Assembly (NCBI GenBank): GCA_000697335.1
Contig: JNEM01014320.1
Location: 1-31,465 of the forward strand
Direction of reading: 5' to 3'
From: Conidiobolus incongruus B7586
Lineage: Eukaryota > Entomophthoromycota > Entomophthoromycetes > Entomophthorales > Conidiobolaceae
Length of the DNA: 31,465 bases
Position numbers and translations under genes: made by a program. Shown piece after piece: positions 12,978 to 22,309 of this stretch. The notes under the pieces were generated by a model. The model saw only the letters and a list, made by a program, of their open reading frames with translations. It did not search any database and was not told the origin of the DNA. Numbering within the stretch: position 1 is the first letter of the stretch; every line of letters starts with the position of its first letter.

Positions 12978-13585
12978 TGTAAACAGAATAAATTTTATGA
13001 AATTAAGGAAAATGTCATCCTTTTAAACCATTCAAAATAATTAACCTAATTTTAATAATGGATAAAATGGATAAAATCATATGAATTAAAATTAAATAGG
13101 GTGATTTGAAAGTACCATCCAGAAATGTTTGCAGGTTAGAATTATATAAGGTATATGAGTGCTTGTTGAACCAGACTGCCTTCATCAAATGCAAATTATA
13201 TTTGAATATTCTTTTTATGGTCATATTAAATACAATTAATGAACATATTAAAATATTATATAATTTCCAATCTAGTTTTAGTATTCAACCACAACTGATA
13301 ATTTGATTTTAATTTGAATAATTAATAATATAATTGTCAATTATAATGATAATAGACTTAATTTAGCATTTTATTCTTGTCATTGCCAAACTAGACTATG
13401 AGTTTTAATTTAATGGTATATTGGATTAGAAATAAAATCAAATTTTCAACAATTGAAATCAGTTCACAGAAAATAATTCGAATTTTATAAACTTAGCAAA
13501 TACGAAATAATGAAAACAATAGAGAAAATTAAGGCAAACTTTATTAAATATGCAGAAACAATCTTTCAATAATTTGATAAATAAT
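12978..13585. other. Spacer between two minus-strand genes
   Basis: Holds the promoter side of the ketopantoate reductase gene and the 3' side of the RNase H2A gene. Short overlapping frames occur on both strands at 13015-13306, but they have no codon pattern or homology I can recognise. Confidence 0.55.
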
Positions 13586-14749
13586 CTATAAATTAACCAT
13601 TTTTCTTCTTTTAAAGAAAGTTGCTCTGTTTTGATAACCAGATTCTGATTGCTTAAATCTATTGTTTTCGAGAGTGTTTTTAAGTCCTTTACCTTTAGAC
13701 TGTGAATTGTTTTCATTTTTAGGCCTAAACGATTGATCAGCTTAATATTTTAACATTACTCAAGTATATACCAATTAACTTTAACTCCTTGATTTATTAA
13801 TAGCTCATCGATGGTTGACCAACTAAATCTAACAACAGGAGAATAGCCAAACACAGGATCCAAGCTCTTAGTTAGCCATTCCCTGGTAAATGGATCTAAT
13901 TACAATTATATTGAGTTACTATGATGTATGTAATGATAATAAACTATACCTGAAGTATATCCAGATCCAAAATTGCTGGACAATGCTGGATCAATGGATT
14001 GTTCCCAATTATCTAATATACTATCTCTAATGACCTAGATAAACAAAAGTCGCTTTTAAATGCTTGAAACTATTTTCAAAAAAGCAATCATACCTTGGCA
14101 CATATACTTGCACCAGAAACACATGGATAGAGAGAATCCGCTTTTTTAGATACCGTGAAGTTTATAGATGAAAATTGCTTTCCTAGCCATTCTTGATACT
14201 TATCAGGTGGACCTACAGTATCCACATAAACGTGGTCGATCATCACTCCTAAATCGAGTAACTTTTGTATGATTCCAACGGTGGTATCATGGGCTAAGCT
14301 GTTTAGATTGTATTTGGATCTGGTAAAACTTTAGTATTTTTATAGAGAATAATTGGATAAAAATTACTTTCTGAGCATACATGTGGAAATAAATTGAGGG
14401 GATAAAGAGTGAACAATCCAGCCTACTTTTTCTTTGTGATTTTCGAATAGCTCAAATAAACTTTCTCTCTTTACTTTGCTCAACTTTTTTGAGTCGTCAA
14501 ATTTCAATTCGGCAAATTCTTCGTGAAAATTTTTTGGAAAATAACACCCACCATACACCATAGGACCTAAGTAATTAGTTTACGATTAAAGAGCGAACAG
14601 GTAAATTTACCTAACACAGGGCCTCTGCCAGCTTCATCGATACCCAGAATACAAGGTTCATTCAACGCTACTTTTGGAACATCACTATGGTACAAAAAGT
14701 TGTATTTAAGACTTGGAGGGGTTAGTTGTGAGTCTGGTATTTCTGACAT
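13586..14749 (-). CDS. RNASEH2A: Ribonuclease H2 subunit A (catalytic)
   Basis: Catalytic subunit that cuts RNA in RNA:DNA hybrids and at single ribonucleotides in DNA. Six minus-strand exons: 14749-14611, 14566-14368, 14319-14094, 14034-13950, 13895-13772 and 13724-13586; introns 44-59 nt; 303 aa. Type 2 RNase H motifs in order: [20 protein letters not shown] (first catalytic Asp and Glu), [43 protein letters not shown] (third Asp), [19 protein letters not shown] (fourth Asp), and DPFTREWL with PVVRFSWST near the end of the fold. Every join falls inside or beside a conserved block except the last. Exon 6 adds a 46-residue Lys/Asn-rich tail ending [17 protein letters not shown]. If intron 5 is retained, the protein would stop six codons after the exon 5 border (..NWYILE). 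The catalytic core is secure; the tail is inferred. Confidence 0.93.
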
Positions 14750-15569
14750 AAATACTCAATGATAGTAATTCTAATTTTGATTGGAGGATTTTGGCGCTTG
14801 TATGCAATCAAGAAATGACTTTCATTAATATTCTCAAAAATATCGGATAATTTATGGGTTGAATTAAAATCAATTAGTATATTGATATTTAAAATCAATA
14901 TTCTTTATTTTTCAGTCAAATATAAATTTAAGAATAATATATGCTTAAACATTTTATTTGATTTAAAACATTTGATTCAAAAGATTTGAAATTAAATACC
15001 TATTTATACAATCCTAATAATAATGGAGAAGGGAATTATAACATTTTTGGATATTTTATACCATCAGCTATACTAGCCATTATTTGATAGGGATATTCAT
15101 ATTATTGATTGAATCTCAAATTCAAATTATATCATTACCTTTTTTATTCGGCTCAATTTGATATCTGATACATAATATATTATCATATCATATGATAGTT
15201 GATGCTTAAATAATTTAATCATTATATACCAATTGTAAACTTGCCATATAAAATTGAGTTGTGATTTGAGAAATATATATTTAATATTTTTATTGACTTG
15301 AACAGTATATAAAGCTATAAAATTATTTCAATTAAAAGGTAATTTTGTACACAATATTAATTAGATATATTCTTATTAGTTTATAAAGTCATTTTCTAAT
15401 TATTTGTAATTAATAATGGAAATATCATGATCAAGAAAAATAATTTTGGATCTAATATTTAATATTATATATAATATTGAAAAATACCATTGTATATAAT
15501 GTGTAGGTTTTATCAAATATTATCACAAAAATTAAATAATGGTAAAGTTTTAAAATTAAACATAATTTT
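14750..15569. other. AT-rich spacer upstream of RNase H2A
   Basis: No gene seen. The first few hundred bases should be the RNase H2A promoter. AT content rises further toward the decayed transposon that begins near 15570. Confidence 0.5.
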
Positions 15570-16586
15570 TAATATATAGTATATAAAAATAAATACCACC
15601 TTTTATTATCTATAACTTTTAATCATATTTTTGGTAAACTTTTAATATATAAAAAAAGCTTTATTAAAAACTAAAATCTGATGTTTTATAAATGAAAAAA
15701 ATTTATTTGTATGATTTTCATTTTGCAAGCATTATTTTAATTATTTAAAAGAATTATAAAAATATAAATTATAATCTAGTATATATATTAAATATGGTTG
15801 TTACTTTAAATTTGATTCTAAAAAGATACTTGAATATCTTTAAAATTATATATTATAGAATTATTATATATAATATTAACTATTACCCTGATTTTAAAAA
15901 AATGGCAAATTTTTTAATTTCCAATTTTTTAAATATATTATTAGATTTAAATAAATAAATATATATAAAATTATAATGTATTAAATTATATAAACTTATA
16001 TATATATAATAATTTTTTTAATTAAAAAATAATTTTTTAATATTAATTATTGAATTTAATTATATTTAAATTAATTAATAATCATCAATAGATTTTATTT
16101 TAGTATTAATAAAACTTAATTATAAATTTTTTAAAATTATTTAAAATTTATAATTAACTCTTAATAATAAAATAATATCTAAATCTACTATCTATTATTT
16201 GCTAATTTATTTTAAAATTATCAGAAAAATTATTTGAAACCTTTTAAAATCTAAAAAATTACTTATAACTATTTTTCTTAACTATTAATAAAATTAAAAA
16301 ATATATTAAAAGATATTTTTTTATTTTAGCTAAAGAATTATTTAATCCCTTAAATATTAATTTTTAAATATTTTTAATATATTAAAGTTTAAACTTAAAT
16401 TAATATATAAAATTATAAAACAAATATCTTATAATTTAACTAAAGCTTAAAAAAAGTTAGAATGGTTAATATTAAATAATCCTTGTTATAATATTACTAG
16501 AGACTTAAGTTTTTATAGTTAATAATAATAATTAATAAATTTTATTTTTAAAATGATTTTTTATAATTATTTAGTTAACTTTAGAA
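15570..16586 (+). mobile_element. Decayed Tc1/mariner-like DNA transposon, copy A
   Basis: The first 240 bp align with the sequence starting at 30662: shared blocks include a start like aatatatagtatataaaaataaata, then TAACTTTT, ACTTTTAA and ACTAAAATCTGATGTTTTAT (copy B: ACTAAAATTTAATGTTTTAT). That makes it a dispersed repeat. Around 16436-16470 one frame reads LTKA, a stop, then KKLEWL, which resembles the LTKAHKKARLEWA block of Tc1 transposases. The element is saturated with stops and has lost most C and G. It breaks off at a sequencing-adapter-like sequence at 16587, before the catalytic DDE region would be complete. The repeat status is well supported; the Tc1 family call is tentative. Confidence 0.5.
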
Positions 16587-16605
16587 CTGTCTCTTATACA
16601 CATCT
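16587..16605 (+). other. Exact 19-bp Tn5 mosaic end (Nextera-type adapter)
   Basis: CTGTCTCTTATACACATCT is identical over all 19 bases to the hyperactive Tn5 mosaic end used in tagmentation libraries and as half of the Nextera mate-pair junction adapter. It lies abruptly in over 70% AT DNA, with no IS50 sequence and no second mosaic end nearby. The likely explanation is a library scar built into the assembly, so the left and right flanks may not be neighbours in the genome. Confidence 0.9.
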
Positions 16606-16960
16606 AAATTAAATAAATAAATATATCACAATTAATTATATTTCTGACAGATATTATTAAATATTAAAATAATTTATATTATATTTATAAATTAAAAACT
16701 CTAAAATTCATTTGATAAAAAGAATAAAAAAATAATAATTAGAAAAATAAAAATAAAAATAATAGTATAAAAAATGAGTTAAATAATTGGAAAGCTTGAT
16801 AAGAAAAAAAATAATTAAGTCTGATAGAGACATAGACTGTATGAATAAAAACTAAATATATTATTGTGTTTAGATATTAGAATTTTGATTATATTTACCA
16901 AATAAATGAAGTATGAATTGATATTTCAAATTTAAAATCCAAAAAGAGAGTGATGGCTAA
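16606..16960. other. AT-rich spacer before the tRNA
   Basis: Low-complexity A-rich DNA with no frame. It does not clearly continue the transposon on the other side of the mosaic-end sequence. The last 40 bases before the tRNA would carry any Pol III upstream elements; none is obvious. Confidence 0.5.
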
Positions 16961-17033
16961 GCCCTGGTAGCCTAATGGATAAGGCGTTGCCCTCCTAAGG
17001 CAAAGATTGCAGGTTCGAGTCCTGCTCAGGGTA
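16961..17033 (+). tRNA. tRNA-Arg, anticodon CCU
   Basis: A 73-nt cloverleaf without intron. Acceptor strand GCCCTGG pairs with TCAGGGT, with G·U at the first and last pairs. The D stem is GCCT/AGGC. The anticodon stem TTGCC/GGCAA holds the loop CTCCTAA, with anticodon CCT at 16994-16996 (reads AGG). The T stem GCAGG/CCTGC has loop TTCGAGT. The discriminator base is A and CCA is not encoded, as in eukaryotes. The internal A box (TAGCCTAATGG) and B box (GGTTCGAGTCC) are both good matches to Pol III promoters. Confidence 0.95.
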
Positions 17034-17052
17034 GAATGAATAGGTGATAATC

Positions 17053-17057
17053 TTTTT
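17053..17057 (+). terminator. Pol III terminator (T5)
   Basis: Five T residues about 20 nt past the tRNA end, the first such run downstream, fitting RNA polymerase III termination. Confidence 0.65.
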
Positions 17058-17602
17058 CAATCATTCTTATCAATTCAATATCTACCCTATATATCAATAT
17101 TTTTCTTTTAATCCCATAATTTACTACTCGAAAATTCAATTACTTTTGAAGCTTTTTATTTTAGATTAATTCAGTGTGTGTAGAAGTTCATTCAATTTAG
17201 TTTAGTGCTTAATTGTTAACCTTTTAAGACTGCATTGAATGAATATAGTTAATCCGTTGACATTGATTTAGATTGTTTTCAGATTTAGTTGACTACACTA
17301 AATTAATAGTGAATGATGTTAACTTGTCTTGTTCTTTTAAATAGAACAAGATCAAGTAGTTATTCATACATTTCAATATTATCAATCATTCATTTGATCT
17401 AATGTTCCTTCATTAATTATAGATCTATCATGGTACTAAAGAACCGAATATATATATATATATATATATATTCAATTCATAACTATCGTTAAAAGTAAAT
17501 AAGTGAGTTTGATTATATCATCATTTATTAAAAATAAAAACTTAAGTATGAAAAATAGAAAGTTTTTTTGCTATTATATTTATTTCTATTAAATTGAAAA
17601 TT
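17058..17602. other. Spacer between the tRNA and the Rix1-like gene
   Basis: No gene seen. It contains a TA microsatellite at 17449-17471 and should include the 3' untranslated region of the minus-strand gene that ends at 17603. Confidence 0.55.
17449..17471. repeat. (TA)n microsatellite
   Basis: About eleven uninterrupted TA units. They stand out even against the AT-rich background. Confidence 0.9.
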
Positions 17603-19481
17603 CTATAAGTTTGGTATTTGTAATATTTCAGGATGAATTAGTCTGGATACACGAGAGATACCATTTTTACAAAATTCACCTAGTTCACCTCTAGTTAAGC
17701 TGAGAGTATGATATACTTCAAAACACATAGAGCAGATTTGAGATTGGTCGGGATGGGGTAGATGGGCCAATTTATCTGCTAATTTTAGTAATGGAACTAT
17801 GTAAATATCATCGAACTCCAGTTGTCCTTGGACCAATAAGCTCAAATGATCAGATACCATTTTAAAAATGGAATTTTGTTGAGTTGAGCTCATTTGATAC
17901 CATCCTTGATGAATGATTTGTAAAAGTAGCTGAGTTGCATTGATATACACTTCGGAGATGATATACACTGTAGTTTGAGTTTGTAAAGCATCAGAATTGG
18001 TAAGCTGACTGGTCTTCTGTCTCTTCTGAGTATTTTTCTTCCCAGAGCCTCCCAAGACATTTGCCATGTTGATTTTAGTAGAGTTTTTCACTTTAATTGA
18101 GCAATCTTGAATGAGTTGGAAAGTCAATTGAGTTGAACTCCAGCTACGGTCAATGGTATGAAATTTGATAAAATACATGATCATAGTATCTATCAAATCT
18201 TTTCGATATTGTGCAGAATGAGTTAAAGCAGAGTTGCTATATTCTTGAATTACATGTGCTTGAACAAATCTGCATAATTCAGAGCTCGAAGAGATATCGG
18301 TATATTCAATCAAAAATGGAACCAGACGCTTCAAAAAACCTTCAAGTTGATGATTAATAGTATTAGAAAGACCACGTGAATCCTTAGTAAGGTCAAATTT
18401 TCTTTGTTTTAAATTTTGAATGAGGAGATGATATCCTTGTGAAAGTTCCAATAAATAGGACAAAGGCATGTCTAAACTCAGCTTTAAAGGATTTGTTGAG
18501 GAATTATGAATAGGTGCAAGAGGCCAGGATGTGACGATACAGAATACACGAGAAAGATACTCACAAATGGTACGCTGAAATATGAAAGCTTCAATGGAAG
18601 AGTTGGATTTTAACTGAGAGTTTGGGATTGAAAAAGAATCAAGGTTAATGGAACTCAGAGTATATGAAAAAGAAGGAAATACGTTAAATAATTGATCGGA
18701 AAGCACCTGGGCAGTTTTTATCCAGCGTAAAAACTGTTCGTTCCAGAAAGCTTCTTTTCCATAGTCATCGGAAATAGAATTAATAAAACATCCAAGAGCT
18801 AATCCACAAAGTTGAAAACAATTTTCGTTCCATCCATTGTTCAAGTCGAATAAATTTTTCAATATCCAATGATGAAGATCAGTTTGAGAATCCGAAAATT
18901 GATCAGGAAAGAGAAGCAAAAGATCTATTAAGCATAGAAGCAACGATTTTACAGCATCTGGATGTGTGTGAAAGTTTAAAAGATCCAATAACGTTGCAAT
19001 ATGCTGAGATATATCGATTTGATCTCGACCCTGCATTTTCAATAGACGTTTAAAAGTATCAAGCTGAACTGACAATGTAGTAATTGATTGATGAGGTCTC
19101 TAAATAAAAAATTAAAAATATGAGTAATCAATGAAAGAGTAATATTTTTACCATTAATGTGGTTAGAACTTTCTGAGTCCAAGAGGGCAAATCTAAATAA
19201 GATGGTGGTATTTCATCAGTTGTTAGTCTGAGTAACTTACATCCAACTTGGATATTTTCTGAATGTGAATAGAGATTTACATCGATCAGATGAATAAGAT
19301 CTGATATTGAGTCAAGCCATTTTAGCAATAATGATTGATTATCATCTTGAATAAAATTTTTGATAATTTTGAGGCCTTGAATTCTTTGCTCAATAAAAGG
19401 ATATTGAGATAACAGAAGGGATCCTTTAAGTGCAAAATACTCATTGAATAAGTAATCTATAAACTCTTTGGTTTCATTCAT
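17603..19481 (-). CDS. Helical-repeat protein, probable Rix1/PELP1-like ribosome biogenesis factor
   Basis: Two minus-strand exons, 19481-19152 and 19099-17603, join in phase 0 over a 52-nt intron; 608 aa. The protein is almost wholly amphipathic helices, as in HEAT/ARM folds, with one Lys/Arg-rich patch, KKNTQKRQK (about 464-472), that could be a nuclear signal. Family hints toward Rix1/PELP1 (which acts with Ipi1 and Ipi3 on pre-60S particles) are the segment LLLLFPDQFSDSQTDLHHWI near residue 170, like the family's FPTTFRPF..IH block, and LKLSLDMPLSYLLELSQGY near 315, like its VPVG..L.LL block. The overall order and size also fit, though it is shorter than yeast Rix1. Importin-like or other HEAT proteins remain possible. 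The start is the first ATG of the open frame; a further 5' exon cannot be excluded. The gene is certain, the name is not. Confidence 0.6.
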
Positions 19482-20826
19482 TATTAATGCAATTGATTCA
19501 TATGGGTATAGTAATAGACACTGGAATATTAATCACTTGTCTGATAAAATAAACAAATTAACTTGGGAGAATAAGTTTATAGAATTATTGTATGTTAAAA
19601 TTATTATGGGACTTTCAACATTTTGTCATTTGATTCTTCAAGATTTTAATCAATATAATAATATGATAATTAAAATCTTGATAAATGAAATAGATTGATT
19701 TATATTCAATTATTATATTTAACAGAATTATTATAAAATTTTAAACATATAATATTTAAGACATAATATATTATATATTATATTTTGTTCTGTACTAAGA
19801 AAATGAATTACTAAGAGATTTTAATATTTGATTATTTACAAAACAGTTTTATGAATTAATCAAAAAATAAAAATGATATTAATTTGATAAATATTAAAAT
19901 ACATTATATTATTGGATAAAATAAATCCTGTTTTAAATATATATAAATAATATTAGGATTGAGACTCAATTGTTTACGAAGACTTTGAGATAGAAGTATA
20001 AACTAAAAATTTTTCCAATAATTAATGTGTATTTTTGAAAGTTCATTAATTATTGATAAATGAAAATATTATATATAAATTTGTAAAATCTTTTATTTAA
20101 TATGGAATTTATTGAAAATGAAAAATAAGTACAATTAAAAATTTATCGGGATATGATTTAATAAATAAGATTATGTATAATTTTAAATGAGAATTGAACA
20201 AATTTGAATAATACAAATGTTGGATGTTTACAAGTATGAATTGATTTATGGGATCAAAAAATTTTTAATTCAACAATGTCATAATGATTAAATACCCAAC
20301 AATTATCTGGATCATTAATCATCTTTTAGATTTGATTCAATTTTTCACAATTTCTTTGTCAAAATTGATTGACCTAAAGTACTGAATCCTTTTATTTCAT
20401 ATAGAACTCCATTTAATATTTCCAATTAGAACGATTATTTTTAGTTTCAAGCTATACTTTGTGATTATAGGATATCATTCACTAAATTAGGTACTGATTT
20501 ATGTTTTGTTTTGATATTTTTATTAGATAAAGTCAGCAATGGAGATACACAATTTTTTTGTTTTCTCTTGACTATTGTTAAAATTCTTTATTTATACATC
20601 TCCTTTGCTAATACTCAGCTGTCTCTTGATATATAGGTGTTTCTTTATTATTTAAGTCATTTCAAGATTATTTGTTTTTTTCAAAAGTAATCTTTTCTCT
20701 TTCAATTAAGAATCGAATCTTTTTTCCGACAGTTATCAAATATTAAGTTTTCACTTATATACCTTTTCGTACGAACTGTTTGAAATTTTATATCTTTAAC
20801 CTTTTTCTCACTTAAACTCACTACAA
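19482..20826. other. Divergent spacer between the Rix1-like and HRP1-like genes
   Basis: Holds both promoters. From about 20500 the + strand turns pyrimidine-rich, a common look for leaders and promoters of highly expressed fungal genes. A 5' untranslated intron for the HRP1-like gene is possible but I cannot fix its ends. Confidence 0.5.
20560..20826 (+). promoter_or_regulatory. Pyrimidine-rich leader/promoter of the HRP1-like gene
   Basis: About 270 bases with many CTTT and TTTC runs on the coding strand, ending at the ATGATG start. The composition differs from other spacers here, which are balanced in A and T. This suggests the transcribed leader and core promoter of a well-expressed gene. 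No discrete element is claimed. Confidence 0.35.
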
Positions 20827-22309
20827 ATGATGGCTAACGAAGAATACGATATTAATCAATCTTTAAATTCTCCTATTAATGGCGACCAAAACATCCATCT
20901 TGATCAAAGTGCCCAACCTCATGGAGAGTATAACGCTGATACACTTAACCTTGAAAACGAGAATTCCGAAACACATTATGATTATGGCGATAATCAAAAT
21001 TATACTGCTGGATCTGAACAAGCTGAATCCGAGCTTAAAGATCAATCTGAAAAAAGTGAAAAGGGGCATCCCGATGCGTAAGAATCAAGTAATTTTTCTA
21101 ATATTTCTTAACTAATCTCCTTTTTTAGTAAGCTTTTTATTGGTGGCATGAATTGGGATACCACAGAAGGTACTACCATTCTATTTTTCCCAATAATTCG
21201 ATATTTATTTATTATTTTTAGAGAACCTCACTAGCCATTTTTCACATTATGGTACAATTTCAGATGTTGTTGTTATGAAGGAACCATATACAAATCGTCC
21301 TAGGGGTTTTGGATTTGTTCATTTCACCTCTCCCGAATCTGCTGAAAGAGCTTTAGAAGTTCAACATACTATCAACGGTAAGGTTGTCGAAGTAAAACGT
21401 GCTCAACCTCGTGACCGCAAAGATGGTACTAATTCTAACAATCCACCTGATGAATCTGCATTAAAGGTATTTGTTGGTGGTGTTGGTCCTGGTCTTACTG
21501 AAGATGATCTTAAAGAATTTTTCGCTAAGTATGGCAACGTTTTAAGAGTCCATATTATGACTGATAAAGAAACTGGTCGCCCTAGAGGCTTTGCTTTTGT
21601 TGACTATGATAATACTTCTGCAGTTGAACAAGCTTTAAAGTTTCCCGAAATTACTGTGAAGGATAAATCTTTACAAGTCAAACCCGCAGTAGCTCGTCAA
21701 ACCAACAAAAATTCTCACTCAGGTAATGGAGGTTATGGAAGATCTGGATATAACTCACGCTCAGCTGGTGGCCCTGCTCGTCATCGCTCTTCCAACTATG
21801 GAAGAAATTCTAATTCTGCTTATTCACAATACCCTTCTTCAAATTATGGTAGTTCTTATGGCTCTGGTGGCTCACGATATCCTTACTCTGCTCCCACTTC
21901 CCGCCATCCATCCCATATGAACCCTGCAGCTCCTTCATACGGTAGCTATTATCCTGATTACACAGCAGACCCTTCAACTGGATATGCTCCCTCTGCTTAT
22001 TCTTACACTGCGCCAGTCCCTTCTGCTTCATCATATCCCCCACCACCTCGTCAAACTCCTTATGTTCCCCCTTCTGGAACTTCCACCTATCCCAGCACTC
22101 TAGGAGCTCCTGATGATCGCTACCGTTATGCTTCTGCTGTTCCTCCTTATGGTTCTGCACCACGCTATCCCAACCCACCTGTGAGTGGAATTCAACCCAT
22201 GCCTGGGTCTTATGGTCGACCTCCTCAAGCATCAGGAGGACACTCTCGTTCTTCTTATGGATCCAACAGAGGTCGCTCTCACCATGGTTATCACCCATAC
22301 AGTCGCTAG
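20827..22309 (+). CDS. HRP1: Hrp1/Nab4-like two-RRM RNA-binding protein
   Basis: Hrp1 binds mRNA 3' ends in cleavage factor IB and shuttles in hnRNP export. Three exons: 20827-21077, 21129-21169 and 21222-22309; introns 51 and 52 nt; 459 aa. Residues 1-83 are acidic and Asn/Gln-rich. RRM1 (about 85-161) has RNP2 KLFIGGMNW and RNP1 RGFGFVHF; the 41-nt exon 2 carries RNP2 and MNWDTTE, matching yeast Hrp1 NWDTTED. The inter-RRM linker VQHTINGKVVEVKRAQPRD is also Hrp1-like. RRM2 (about 178-255) has KVFVGGVGPGL and RGFAFVDY. Residues 262-459 form a Gly/Ser/Tyr/Pro-rich low-complexity tail with Arg-Gly and Tyr-Gly pairs. The GC content is higher than in its neighbours, suggesting strong expression. 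Two ATGs are adjacent; either could serve. Musashi/DAZAP1-type proteins share the architecture. Confidence 0.9.

Noticed and set aside
13015-13306. Overlapping small frames on both strands (69 and 66 codons)
   Set aside because: They overlap each other in opposite directions, have random-looking AT-driven composition and no splice-compatible neighbours; likely chance.
13459-13716. 85-codon minus-strand frame at the end of RNase H2A
   Set aside because: It reads another frame across the RNase H2A last exon and continues into spacer. The phase required by the upstream exon uses a different frame.
16587-16605. A natural Tn5/IS50 insertion
   Set aside because: The hyperactive mosaic end is a laboratory hybrid of the IS50 outside and inside ends. 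There is no transposase, no second end and no 9-bp duplication, so a library scar is far more likely.
19468-19698. 76-codon plus-strand frame upstream of the Rix1-like gene
   Set aside because: It starts within the first exon of the minus-strand gene and has low-complexity Ile/Asn/Tyr composition; a chance frame in promoter DNA.
20863-21069. 68-codon antisense frame in exon 1 of the HRP1-like gene
   Set aside because: It is the complement of a coding exon that gives an acidic Asn/Gln-rich leader; the antisense hydrophobic reading is a mirror effect.
21810-22298. 162-codon antisense frame under the HRP1-like tail
   Set aside because: It exists because the Tyr/Ser/Pro-rich codons of the sense strand lack antisense stops. 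No domain or start context supports it.
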